From assembly GCA_036250195.1 (NCBI GenBank), contig JAVHZZ010000008.1, positions 1,029,001-1,093,000 on the forward strand: a stretch of DNA of 64,000 nucleotides, in the 5' to 3' direction. The stretch is from Mixophyes australis. Taxonomy: Eukaryota; Chordata; Amphibia; Anura; Limnodynastidae. Below the pieces are notes generated by a model that was given only the letters and a program-made list of their open reading frames with translations, did no database searches and was not told the origin of the DNA. This document shows positions 35,521-46,132 of the stretch, piece after piece; positions within the stretch are counted from its first letter, which is position 1, and every line of letters begins with the position of its first letter. The position numbers and the translations under genes are program-made.

Positions 35521-38094
35521 TAGAAGTTTTTTTCTGTGCACCTCTATGGGGAGTGAGGGACAATGCATCTCCGTAGACTGTTCCGGAGACACATCGGTCT
35601 ACCATAGGATCCAGTGCACTATTCTATCATCGGCCGTCTATTAGATCCACTAAAGATCGTGGCTTACTCATCTGTATAGGAACCAAGAGCCCGTTCCCTA
35701 TTTTGGGAGGAGGACTTTCACCAACACTCCGAGCATGCGGGAGACGGAGAAACGTAGATCGGGTGGTCCACTGAACAGATCTGTGCTTCGGGTAAGCAAT
35801 CGCTACAATACGGTTTATACCTCTATGAATATATGCCTAACTATTTACGGAGAGGTTTACCTATTGATTGCAGACTTTGTTATACTATACGAGACGGCTC
35901 ATTATTTAACCCATGTTTTGGGAAAGTCCAAATTGTGATTTCTAAGCTGACGGACCATTTCCTACTCCGGTTATTTATGCAATATTACAATACTTATTGG
36001 TTGGCTGCACGGAGACAAGCCATGTGAGCTTCCTCTAAGTACAACACAGTGACACATTAAACCATCAAACGTGGAGAATTTATTTTATTGGATCCACATT
36101 TACTATAGGTGCACCTATCATTCAAACTCCTGTATAGATGGGAATATGTGTGTTTATGCATACTGAGTATTATCCATGTTTTTAAAATGTATTTGTTTTA
36201 TTAAATTTCAGTTTTAAACCAATCCACATTGCAATACTAGTTTTTTGGAGGATTTTAAAATTCTACTGCACTTCTTTTTTGTTAGAAAAAAGGAACAAAT
36301 GTTCTCTTGGACAAACCATGTTACAATACAAGGGGTGCAAATTAGTTTACTATTTTGCACATAAGTTAAATATGGCTGCTCTTTCATGTATCACACAAAT
36401 ACTTGATAGCTTAATTATTACACTGAAGTGTAAAGATAATCTAGGACATGTCCTACCCCAACTATAAATCTCTCCCCACATTTTAACTTTACCTCCCCCT
36501 CTAATGCAACATGGTTTTGCCCAGGTACAAACTTACTCCTTCTTTATGCTTTGCTCTCCTTAATGACTCGGACCCATCGCGTTTAATTGAGCGCTCTGTG
36601 GATCTGCCTGTTTGGATTTCTACAGATTTTTTCTTGTCTAGTTGAGGAGGTTCAAGCTGGACTATATCCAAAGTATTACTGCACATCTCCAAGGAGCAGG
36701 CGAGGGATGAATTATGGATGGATGGAGAGATAGAGATGAGACAGACAGATATGAGATAGATAGATAGATATCTTATTTCTCATTTTTTCCTTCCTCTGGA
36801 TCTTACAGTATAACTATGTATTCAGGATGGAGGGAGAAATATGGGGAGATTTGCATGTCCTCACCCACAATAACTATAATAACTATGTGGGATAACCCTG
36901 GTTGTTATAAGGACGCTGTAAGTGTAACTAGCTGTTCTCTTCCTGTATTATTCATAGTGAAGGGCTCTTAGGCCCCCAACACACACATATATAATATAAT
37001 ATAATATATATATAACCACAATATGTGGATGAATGAGACATAACATGCAAATTACTGTAACAATTCACCACCTGCATCTGGAGCGCACACTGCGCCGTTT
37101 ACCGTAATCACTGGTAGAACTGGCCTAGACCAAGCGAATCGCTGTCTGTACCCATGGATGTAGCATCACATAGTGCTCTGGCTATTAGCCACAGGGACCT
37201 CAATCCTTCAGGGGAGCCCTAATCATAGCACCAGATCCTATTTATTTCATGTATTTCCACCCATCACTTCTCTGTGTACTGTGTCTCTCATATTGCTGGG
37301 GTATTGGTGACCCTCAGGGCCCTTTCCTTTAGATCTAGGGGAGGTGATGGGCTTCTTGTGGCCCCCACCTCAGTGGTATTTCAGAGGCTCCCCTTAATGG
37401 GGGGTGGAATATTCAGCCCCAGATTAAGGTAAAAGGACCACCTAGCCATGACCACGTGTAGTATACTGACCTCTATCATATCCCCCTCCAGCCCCTGGGA
37501 ATCAGGGCAGCAGTATGTGGGGTACCCACTCTATATACCAGGTACAGCGGGACACGTGCCGGGCACATGGGGTAGGAGCAGGAAAACATCTCCATTCATG
37601 AAGACCTCGCAGGAGGTGCTGTACATTATTACTACACTCACTGAGGGAAGCATCCAATATACTGTATATTATGTGTTATGTGAGCGGTCATTGCCTAATA
37701 CTGCAATGTACACAAGTCACAGACAGCATATAGGACATTGCTATTGGCTGCTGTATACACTGAGATCACTTGCTCAGCCATTATGTATCCAATAGGCAAC
37801 GGTGCATGTGACAGGGTAAGTCTGTGTCCCCGGGACTCCCCAAATCCTGAAACACCCCCTCCTCACATATACAGTGTCACCGTGTAACTCACTCAGACAG
37901 CTATATGTGACTCATTCATATATATAATCTATCAGTACAGTATATCTCACTGTAACATTATATAGCCATTCAGTGACATACATGTACCATCCTATACACA
38001 TGTAGCTGAAGATATAGGGACAATCATCTATACCCACAGGAAACCTACAGCATACCCTATAAGTACAGGAGAATGCTCCTATAGAATTACAGCA
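35521..38094. other. Intronic stretch, nothing recognised
   Basis: Long part of lurap1 intron 1 with no recognisable gene or complete element. A GATA-type and TA-type microsatellite lie near 36750 and 36985-37012. Small open frames have no family motifs. Confidence 0.4.
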
Positions 38095-38186
38095 GCATAA
38101 CCCTATATAAATAAAGACGATCTAGCATACCCCCATATAAATACAGAAGATATAGCATACTCCTATATACATGGATACAATATAGA

Positions 38187-38232
<46 letters not shown>

Positions 38233-38302
38233 GAAGATATAGCATACCCCTATATAGAGAAGATATAGCATACTCCAATATACATGGATACAATATAGAA
38301 CA

Positions 38303-38377
<75 letters not shown>

Positions 38378-38400
38378 GAGAAGATATAGCATACCCCTAT
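38095..38400. repeat. TA microsatellites within a short tandem repeat
   Basis: Imperfect units containing GAAGATATAGCATACCCC and ATACAATATAGAACAC are interspersed with two long (TA)n runs (about 38195-38228 and 38305-38372). It lies directly beside the donor of lurap1 exon 1. Confidence 0.9.
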
Positions 38401-38444
38401 AGAAGTACAGCAGCAAACAATCTGCATGTGATTTGTGGACTCAC

Positions 38445-38645
38445 CAGTTCCAATTTTAAAGCCTCGATCTTGTCTCCCAGCCCCTGGCTCCCCAGCACCA
38501 TCTGCCCTGCGCTCTCCCCCACCCTCAGGACAGGGTCCTCTCTCATCCACCTCAGCAGACCGTCCGGGGTCTTCCTCCCCACTTTGGTCTCCAGGTCTCT
38601 CAGGTCAGGGGGGGGATCTCCCTTGGCAGCTGCAGACAGATCCAT
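38445..38645 (-). CDS. lurap1: lurap1 coding exon 1 (leucine rich adaptor protein 1)
   Basis: Encodes 67 residues from ATG at 38645 to a phase-0 donor CTG|GTGAGT. Start choice: it is the first true ATG of the open frame (the frame extends upstream only from a GTG), in a good context (G at -3 and +4), and it puts 12 residues before PDLRD, close to the human protein. The block [20 protein letters not shown] followed by [12 protein letters not shown] is characteristic of LURAP1, and the last seven residues continue into ACLRAID of exon 2. The total predicted protein is 283 residues, somewhat longer than the 239 I recall for human. No TSS could be fixed; GC-rich sequence upstream (38646 to about 39000) is the likely 5' UTR and promoter. 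Confidence 0.92.
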
Positions 38646-39000
38646 TGCCTGTAATGTGCGATCTGTGCCCACAGGAGCTGGCACTGCGGCTGTTTGCACC
38701 TACTGTGCCCTAAGCCATGTGCTGGCACCCCGGATCCCAGGGCCCCCCACTCCCAGACACACTGCACACTGCTCTGGGGGTCGCCACCTCCTCCCACCCA
38801 GCTCAGCTGTCGCCTCCACCTGCATGAATGGGAGCAGACTGCGGAAGGACGAGCTGCCCCAGCCCACAGCCAGCCGTAGTGTCTGCAATAGGAGCGCACA
38901 GCCAGCTGTCTCTGCACAGTCCCAGGAGTCAATTACACATCTATTAACAACAGGGGGCGAGCGAGAGCCAGTCTATTATTATCCGAATACACCCTGGGAA
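38646..39000 (-). promoter_or_regulatory. Probable lurap1 promoter and 5' UTR
   Basis: GC-rich stretch directly upstream of the lurap1 start codon, contrasting with AT-rich surroundings. No TATA box or precise start site is identifiable. Open frames on both strands here reflect the high GC content. Confidence 0.5.
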
Positions 39001-39218
39001 ATGTAACAATGTAACAATCATCTATTTACAGACAACAGTGTGCGACGTTCTCTGGAGATCCTGGAAGATACATTGTTACATTGTGTCATTGTCCTTCTAT
39101 CTCATAGACACTGAGCGCTTCCACTCTGTAACTACTATTACTTACTGTATGGTTATAGCATGAGGAGGGGGCTGCAACTGTCCGGGGTACAGCAAGGCAA
39201 AGCCTAAACTCAGAGCTG

Positions 39219-39292
39219 TGTATAATGTGTATACTGTATCATTTATTATTATTATTATTATTATTAGCTGTGCATAATGTATATACTGTATC

Positions 39293-39328
<36 letters not shown>

Positions 39329-39690
39329 CTGTGTATAATGTATATACTGTATCATTTATTATTATTATTATTATCTGTGTATAATGTATATACTGTATCA
39401 TTTATTATTATTATTATTATTATTATCTGTGTATAATGTATATACTGTATCATTTATTATTATTATTATTATTAGCTGTGTATAATGTATATACTGCATC
39501 ATTTTTTATTATTATTATTATTATTATTGTGTATAATGTATATACTGTATCATTTATTATTATTATTATTATTATTAGCTGTGTATAATGTATATACTGT
39601 ATCATTTATTATTATTATTATTATTAGCTGTGTATAATGTATATACTGTATCATTTATTATTATTATTATTAGCTGTGTATAATGTATTA
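39219..39690. repeat. Compound repeat: 60-bp unit with internal (ATT)n
   Basis: Eight or nine units, each made of GTGTATAATGTATATACTGT plus ATCATTT and a variable (ATT)6-11 tract ending AGCT or CT. The minisatellite period and the trinucleotide tract vary independently, so microsatellite slippage occurs inside an amplified unit. Confidence 0.93.
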
Positions 39691-39801
39691 TTTATTATAT
39701 TAGACAGACTTTATATTGGCTGCAGTATGCTCAGTACTGAGGTTTAGATATATATCTCACATGTTATAGACAGACACACATGTCCACTTTGCAGACACTC
39801 A

Positions 39802-40119
39802 GGGGGAATGCAATTGGTTGTGCACTATTATAATAGTGCGCATTATTTCTGTTAGTACGGTAATCTTTAACGTTGATTTGTGCTTGTGGTTAATTAACAA
39901 AAATAGGGGCATATTCAATTAGGGTTATTGCCGGTATTACGGTACCGCAATAACGCAGATTTTCGTTCGCAACCCGAAAATCCACGTTCTTGCTGTAACG
40001 TGGATTAAGTTTCGCGGCTGTTCCGGCGCGATCGCACGGACCGGAAAGCTAATTGAATATGCCCCATAGAGCGCATTCTGCGTTACTTTCAGCAGTAACG
40101 CGGCCAATTGAATTCCCCC
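39802..40119. mobile_element. Outer palindromic MITE interrupted by an inner MITE
   Basis: The left end GGGGGAATGCAATTGG and the right end CCAATTGAATTCCCCC are inverted repeats. Between them, 39907-40065 is occupied by an independent MITE. A TTTCAGCAGTAACG segment on the right pairs with material on the left. TSD not clear. Confidence 0.6.
39907..40065. mobile_element. Palindromic MITE (GGGGCATATTCAATT family), 159 bp, TSD ATA
   Basis: Starts GGGGCATATTCAATTAGG and ends GCTAATTGAATATGCCCC, flanked by ATA on both sides. The right half (TTAAGTTTCGCGGCTGTTCC and GGCGCGATC) matches the 205-bp copy at 20406-20610. It sits inside the outer MITE at 39802-40119. Confidence 0.85.
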
Positions 40120-40365
40120 TTAGGGGCAGATTCTATTCAGTGGGAATTCGGATGGAGCATTGCGTGATGCGCTCCTGGGCACATTTCCAGGTACTGCAGT
40201 ACGTGACACATGGTTTATATTTGCTCACATATCTATGAGACAAATATAAGCAATGTTTTAGTGGCCGAACATCCCACAGAATCTTATCGCCCCTACATAT
40301 GCCCTAAACATAAATCAGGTGATCGTCAGAGGAACATCCAGACACTATGGTTTGATACTCTACAC

Positions 40366-40572
40366 CAGTGAGGGGTAAACTCTTATTCTTGGGAGGGCCA
40401 CATTTGTGGCCCTCTGACCTCGAGAGGGCCACATGGAGCAAGGAAGGAGAGCACACTACACTCCCTGCTCCTCCTTCCCCTCTTCCGTTATGCAGTGTAA
40501 CCTGCTAAGGTACAAGCAGCCGGCTGGGGGGCCACAGATGAACGACGGGGGGCCACCTGTTGTCCATCACTG
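40366..40572. mobile_element. hAT-like MITE, 207 bp, 8-bp TSD
   Basis: Left terminus CAGTGAGGGGTAAAC and right terminus GTTGTCCATCACTG are imperfect inverted repeats. The flanks are CTCTACAC and CTCTGCAC, an 8-bp target duplication with one difference. The interior has GAGGGCCACAT repeated and GGGGGCCAC motifs. No coding capacity. Confidence 0.82.
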
Positions 40573-40580
40573 CTCTGCAC

Positions 40581-41127
40581 AGTCCGTCCAATATTTACAT
40601 TTATTCATAAGATTGGAGACTACTATGTTACTTATCCAACATCATTATATATCAGATCAGAATATAACACATATAAGAACTTTGCACTTCACACTGGGGC
40701 TGTCTTCATTATACATGATAATAACCCGTTCATGGAATGGGGACAGAAGTTGTGGGAAAAGATGTCTGTACACTTAAGGTGAAGCTGGCAAAATGCACCA
40801 CACTACCCCAAGAGAGCCCTGTATTGGCTAATGGTGCCCAAACACACTAGACCCAACTGTAACCCTGTACAGTATGCCGGAAGTGACCCAACACATCATA
40901 CCATACCAATGATAATGCACAATACAGAGTACAGTGACCCAGGCTCTGGGTCCTAGTATATACAGCACTCATTGTCTATATAGGTTAGAGGAACTCGGCT
41001 GCTGCAATCCCCTAAAAGTATGATACAACATGAGCCAAAATCATATTAAAAAATATACCCAATAAATACAACATTTTATATAATAAATAGGTTCAAAATC
41101 TCCAATTAATTTGATACCCTGGAATTT
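40581..41127. other. Non-coding stretch, nothing recognised
   Basis: AT-rich single-copy DNA without recognisable genes or elements. Confidence 0.4.
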
Positions 41128-41534
41128 TGAAGCTGGCGTACATCATCCTAATTGAACAAATCCACTGCTGTCAGCTCTGTTCCGACGAGCAGAGCTGGAC
41201 AGCGCATGTGTGGAGGGATCACATGATCCCTCCCTGTTACTCAGCGCGCTCTCTCTGCAACGATAGTTGCAGAGACAGAGTGGGGACTTTGTGCACATGT
41301 GCACTGCACATGCGCAATTGAATGAAGAAGAGGATGAAGGAGAGGAGATCCCGAGACAGCGCGTCCGAAGAGGGAGGTAAGTGTGATTTTTTCTATCACA
41401 GTAACAGCAGTTTTTCGGAACTGATGTTACTGTGTTCCCTTTTTAATAAATGTGAGAAATAGTTCAATCCTTATCCTTGCGATAAGGATTGATAACTATT
41501 TCTCACTTTTGCCGAATAATGATAAATGTGCCCC
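41128..41534 (+). mobile_element. Multi-hairpin element, copy C (5' truncated)
   Basis: Begins within the stem containing AAGCTGGCGTACATCATCC and continues through the later stems of the family to ATAAATGTGCCCC. The CACAGTAACAGCAGTT / AACTGATGTTACTGTG stem near 41398-41435 has a T:A pair where copies A, B and D have A:T, so both arms changed. The GCGCATGTCC stem is shortened to GTGCACATGTGCA / TGCACATGCGC. Confidence 0.85.
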
Positions 41535-42299
41535 TAAGACATTAGTAACACATCGCTCACCCGTCGCTGACAGGACGGTCGCTGCAGACCTCACACATCG
41601 GGCAGAGGACTTGGCAGCTGATCACAGAGTCTGCCAGCACATTCTCACAGTCAGGAGCGTTCCCACACGGATGCCACTGCCATCAGCAAATGTATTTAAC
41701 GATTACCCACAATCCTCTGTGATAATGGTTCACAAACTCACAATTAAACTGACAACAATTAAGAGATCAGGATAAACCCAGTTTTTATTCTGGGTCAGAT
41801 GTAAGGAACAGAACAATGTTCTGCATGTTCCTAGAGAGGTGTCATTTAAAGGGGAATTCCGGTGTATTTTGTTTTGAACAACCACCGGATGGTAATATTC
41901 AGGGGGTCCCACGGCATACTCACCCCACCTGGCACCCACTATTATTCAGTATATTGTTCTGTTTCTGGATGAGTCTGAGAACTTGCTGGATTCAGCCACC
42001 CTACAACCACACCATACCTGGGGGTCGAAGCTGCTGTCAGCGGATCACGCCGGGTCCTATTTAGATCCTTGGGGAGGACTTCTAGGGGGGTAAAGAAGGT
42101 GTCATACCCAGGGGCCACGGTGACACCCACCCAGAGCAATAAGAGATGCTGATCACACTGGAGCAGTTTCAGCTTCCAGTACTACTGATATAGCAAAAAG
42201 AAAAAATACAATCAAGAAAAATAATTTTAAAAATAATAATTAAAATCCTGAGCATAATTCATCCCACGAAAAACTTAACACAATTCCTATCACAAATAT
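41535..42299. other. Non-coding stretch, nothing recognised
   Basis: Single-copy sequence between a MITE and the Helitron relic. No domain recognised in its short frames. Confidence 0.4.
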
Positions 42300-42578
42300 A
42301 TCTTTATATAGCACATTTCTTGTGCGAGTCTTCTCAGTCTTTTACCAACGTCCCCTGTTCCATGACACCGATAATTTTTATTTTGACGTTGGCAGATTGC
42401 CATAGTCTGGATATTGCTACACAAAGTTGACTGTGACTAAAAACAGGATCAGGTAAATATGTGGCAGCTTTTCTAATGTTTGTCCTGGCGACTTATTGAT
42501 GGTTGTGACAAATACTAGTTTCATTGGAAATTGCCTGTGTAGCAGCACTAATGGAAGGTCTATATTACTAGGGGCTAA
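42300..42578 (-). pseudogene. Helitron helicase C-terminal relic
   Basis: On the minus strand one frame reads FPMKLVFVTTINKSPGQTLE, the Pif1-type helicase motif of Helitron RepHel proteins (TINKSQGQT in active ones). One base shift later another frame reads DPVFSHSQLCVAISRLWQSA, the following motif (QLYVALSR). The frameshift lies near 42440. The upstream part is cut off by the multi-hairpin element whose end is at 42579. Nothing else of the Rep or helicase domains was found, so this is a 5'-truncated, inactive remnant. Confidence 0.8.
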
Positions 42579-43218
42579 GGGGCATATTTAATAAACGATA
42601 GTGCTATTAACGGGTAATTAAGGTCCCACAGTGTCCTCCACAAATTTATTAAGGGGGCATCGCAGCAGATATCATGGATATCTGCTGCTTTGCACTCCTC
42701 TTCGTTTTTGGGAGCAGTCACCATTCTGTTGAATGGTGACTGCTCCTGGCCGCAATCTAACACGTCCCGAAAAAACATTTTTTTCGGGAACTTGTCATGT
42801 TAATGTACCAGCTGAAGCTGGCGTACATCATCCGAATTGAGGAAATCTAATGCTGTCAGCTCTGCTCCGGAGAGCAGAGCTGTACAGCGCATGTGTGGAG
42901 GGATCACATGATCCCTCCCTGTCACTCAGCGCTCTCTCTCTGCAACTATCGTTGCAGAGACAGAGCGGGGATCTGTGTGCGCATGTCCAGTTCTTGGAAC
43001 TGGATATGCGCAATTGAAGAGTGAAGAGAAGGCCCGAAGACAGCGCTTCCGAAGAGGGGGGTAAGTATGATTTTTTTTATCACTGAAACAGCAGTTTTTC
43101 GGAACTGCTGTTTCTGTGCAGGGCTGTACATAAATGTGAGAATTAGTTCAATCCTTATCATTGCGATAAGGATTGAAAACTACTTTTCACTTTATGTGAA
43201 TATTGATAAATGTGCCCC
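42579..43218 (+). mobile_element. Multi-hairpin element, copy D (full length, 640 bp)
   Basis: Best copy of the family. Termini GGGGCATATTTAATAAAC and ATAAATGTGCCCC are related inverted repeats; flanks are TAA and TAC. Successive stems with arm length: GCAGCAGATATC (12, 42662-42688), GGAGCAGTCACCATTC (16, 42711-42746), CCCGAAAAAA (10, 42766-42788), CCAGCT (6), CAGCTCTGCTC (11), GGAGGGATCA (10), TCTGCAAC (about 9-10), GCGCATGTCCAGTTC (15, one mismatch), CAGCAGTT within a 16-bp stem, and CAATCCTTATC (11). Loops are 2-6 bases. No coding frame is conserved between copies. It interrupts the Helitron relic. The superfamily is uncertain; ends resemble the PIF/Harbinger-like MITEs nearby. Confidence 0.92.
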
Positions 43219-43889
43219 TACGTCTATATGTGGATTAAAGACCGTCCGATTTATTGCAGTTTCTGTCAAGACTTGTGCAATAATGATAACGGTGAGGAGC
43301 AGCGTTGGCCTTTTATTTATATGGATATATTATATTGTAACAGAAGCTTGTTTATATAAAAAAATACAGGAGCTAGGAGTTATATTATATCTACCGTTTT
43401 GCACCCTCTCCCAAAAAAAAAACAACTTTCTGGGGGCGGATAATAGCCACATTCAATGTAAAAACACCAAGACTGAAAAAACTGCTACAATACTTGATAA
43501 TTAAGCTCTCACATGCAAAGGACGACGATTGCGATATTATGGGTGGGTACATCATTCCGATGAGAACCTTTCCGATGAGAGTTATAGGGTTAGGGAAACA
43601 TGATGATGGATATCTCTGACTTTCAGGAAATGCAGATTTACCTAAAAAACTAATATACAATATACAATAAAAACTGATATACCATTGTTCCACCACCAGT
43701 GGTATAAATGGCGTTATTCACATTGGCAGAATTTAGGGGGCAATGTGAGGACCCGGCAGCTGTTTAGTGTACAAACCTTATGTACTACCACCGGATATTA
43801 TCACTGGAGGAACCATCGGATGTGCACAGCTAAGAAAGAAAAAAAAAGCTGCACTATGGCTTTGTGCCAATTCATGACTCTGCCCCTTA
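43219..43889. other. Non-coding stretch, nothing recognised
   Basis: AT-rich single-copy DNA. Short minus-strand frames have no identifiable motif. Confidence 0.4.
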
Positions 43890-44105
43890 GGGGCATATTC
43901 AATTCTCGGCGGAAACGTCGAAAATCTCGTGGTCCACGCACGATTACCGTTATTACGGTTATCATACGTGGAAAAACAGTTAATACGGTAATTTACTCGC
44001 TGGATTTCAGCTCCCTGAGCCGCGAACTGAAATCCAGCTACATATTACCGTATTAACTGTACTAGTTTTTCTGCGGCGCGGAAAAACAACAATTGAATAT
44101 GCCCC
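43890..44105. mobile_element. Palindromic MITE, 216 bp, perfect TSD TTA
   Basis: Starts GGGGCATATTCAATTCTCGG and ends CAACAATTGAATATGCCCC, with central arms GCTGGATTTCAG / CTGAAATCCAGC. TTA flanks both ends, the preferred 3-bp target of PIF/Harbinger elements. Same subfamily as 22298-22500. Confidence 0.88.
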
Positions 44106-44323
44106 TTAGACTGGGACTTCTACTGATAACAAAAAATAGTGAAAAAAACTGTCCGCGCGTGATAGAATGGCTGCCACTAATTACACCAAAAGGGGAACCC
44201 ATATAGTTTCCAAAAGCATGTACAACAGTAACGGTGTAATATACGGCGCTAAACTTCTACTCACAAAGATATTCAAATATAAATATCATCTAAGATATGG
44301 TTCAAGATGTTTATAGATCCATA

Positions 44324-44585
44324 GGGGGGTATTCAATTGTTTGTTTTAACGCGCTAAAACCAAAAAAAACGAGCGCTCTAAAAAAAATTCATATTATACG
44401 GTAATTTTGCGCGCGTAAACAGTTAATACGGTACTTACTCGCTGCCAGCGGGCTGAATTTCAGCTCGCTGCTCAGGGAGCTGCGAGATGAAATTTAGCGA
44501 GTAATTACCGTATTAACGGTAATATTTTTAGAGCGCTCGTTTTTTTTTGTTTTAGCGCGTTAAAACAAACAATTGAATACCCCCC
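44324..44585. mobile_element. Palindromic MITE, 262 bp, TSD ATA
   Basis: Starts GGGGGGTATTCAATTGTTTG and ends CAAACAATTGAATACCCCCC. Arms continue through TTTTAACGCGCTAAAAC and GAGCGCTCTAAAAA and their complements. ATA flanks both ends. It is a distinct subfamily from the element 220 bp to the left, with the same style of terminus. Confidence 0.88.
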
Positions 44586-44588
44586 ATA

Positions 44589-45300
44589 GAATAGATAATT
44601 GCAAATGTCACCAAAAACGTCTCTAAGATTAGTCATCAAATTCTCTGATTCTTCTCTGTAAATATCGACCTTACATCAATACTTTGAAATGTAATATCCT
44701 ACTTGTAATGATATCCTCAAATAAAAAGAGACATGTATAAGAAAGTATCAGAAAAATACCTCCCTTATTAAGTGACCTGGTGATAACAATCACACTGTGA
44801 GATCAGCCCATCCGAGTGATTACACAGTGAATCATGCAGAGAAAGTGATTTGTGTCAACAAACTTATATTAGCATGATAATGTGCACTTACACAGATAGT
44901 AATGTAGATCACGATACACCCTTATCTTAATATGTCTTTAGCTGTCTGTTTATATTGCTTCTCACATAGAGTTCCTTCTCTCATATATTCCCAAACGATG
45001 TATAAATCCCGTAAAACGGGAGATATAAAGAATATATATAGTTCTTTATCTTTAATTTAAAACAACTGACAGCAACAATACAAAACATAAAAACTTTAAG
45101 AACTATAAAGAAAGTGGAAAAGATTCAGTCCACAAGTGCAGCGTATATTGTAAATACAAGTCCGCCTACCAGAACTGCGGAACATAGACAGCCTGTTTAT
45201 ATATCGGTGGGCATGTCTCCTCTCCACAAACGGAATACCGGTGCTATGGAAGGGGGTCTTGTCCTCGTATAACCAACGCGTTTCAACCGAAATGCGTTGG
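44589..45300. other. Non-coding stretch, unassigned
   Basis: No gene recognised. Near 45273-45302 there is an inverted motif AACCAACGCGTTTC / GAAATGCGTTGGTT, reminiscent of ends of amphibian interspersed repeats. Confidence 0.4.
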
Positions 45301-45947
45301 TTGTACTCTGTGCTGCTGGGGGACCCTGCTCATTCCACTATATAACTCTCAGTCTGTGGCTTCCTGCTGCCTCCATTCCCCTCCTCACATCATGTCACTG
45401 CCCCTGTCACATGCAGCCCTGTCCTCACTAACACATCACTCATCTCCTGATATACTCTGTGCTGCTGGGGACCCTGCTCCTTCCACCTTATAACTCTCAG
45501 TCTGTGGCTTCCTGCTGCCTCCATTCCCCTCCTCACATCATGTTACTGCCCCTGTCACACACAGCCCTGTCCTCACTAAGACATCACTCATCTCCTGATA
45601 TACTCTGTGCTGCTGGGGGACCCTGCTCCTTTCACTATATAACTCTCAGTCTGTGGCTTCCTGCTGCCTCCATTCCCCTCCTCACATTATGTCACTGCCC
45701 CTGTCACATGCAGCCCTGTCCTCACTAACACATCACTCATCTCCTGATATACTCTGTGCTGCTGGGGACCCTGCTCCTTCCACTATATAACTCACAGACT
45801 GAGAGTTATATAGTGGAACTCTCAGTCTGTGGCTTCCTGCTGCCTCCATTCCCCTCCTCACATCATGTCACTGCCCTGTCCCATGCAGCCCTGTCCTGAC
45901 TAACACATCACTCATCTCCTGATATACTCTGTGCTGCTGGGGGGATT
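45301..45947. repeat. 150-bp tandem repeat, about 4.3 copies
   Basis: The unit starts TACTCTGTGCTGCTGGGGGA and runs through TATATAACTCTCAGTCTGTG, CCTCACATCATGTCACTGCC and CTAACACATCACTCATCTCC. Copy four contains a short inverted duplication (ACTCACAGACTGAGAGTTATA) that copies part of the unit in reverse. Confidence 0.93.
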
Positions 45948-45962
45948 CTTGATGATGCAATT

Positions 45963-46132
45963 GGGGGGATTCAATTGTCGACAATCTGTCGCTCTGACAT
46001 CGTGCCGCGCACATTGCCGCCAATTACGGTAGAGATCTCCATATCTCCTCGCACACCATTTGAAAGGAATCTCCGCCGTGTAGTGTTTCATGGACGTTCT
46101 GGAGACACTTTGCAGCTTATTAAATTCCCCCC
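45963..46132. mobile_element. Probable MITE with GGGGGGATTCAATT ends
   Basis: Starts GGGGGGATTCAATTGTCGAC and ends TTATTAAATTCCCCCC. Terminal inverted repeats of about 14 bp resemble those of the 44324 element, but TSD and inner symmetry are poor. Confidence 0.55.

Larger units (their letters stand above)
29174..38444 (-). other. lurap1 intron 1, about 9.3 kb
   Basis: Lies between donor CTG|GTGAGT (minus strand, exon edge at 38445) and acceptor TTTGCAG|GCC (exon edge at 29173). Both junctions are phase 0 and join EALKLEL to ACLRAID, as in the human protein. It holds an L2-like LINE fragment, a solo LTR, a hAT MITE, a Tc1 relic, a foldback, a SINE and several TA microsatellites, which account for its length. 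Confidence 0.85.

Noticed and set aside
38428..39006. 192-codon plus-strand frame over lurap1 exon 1
   Set aside because: Antisense shadow in a GC-rich promoter region; the minus-strand frame has clear LURAP1 similarity and splice sites.
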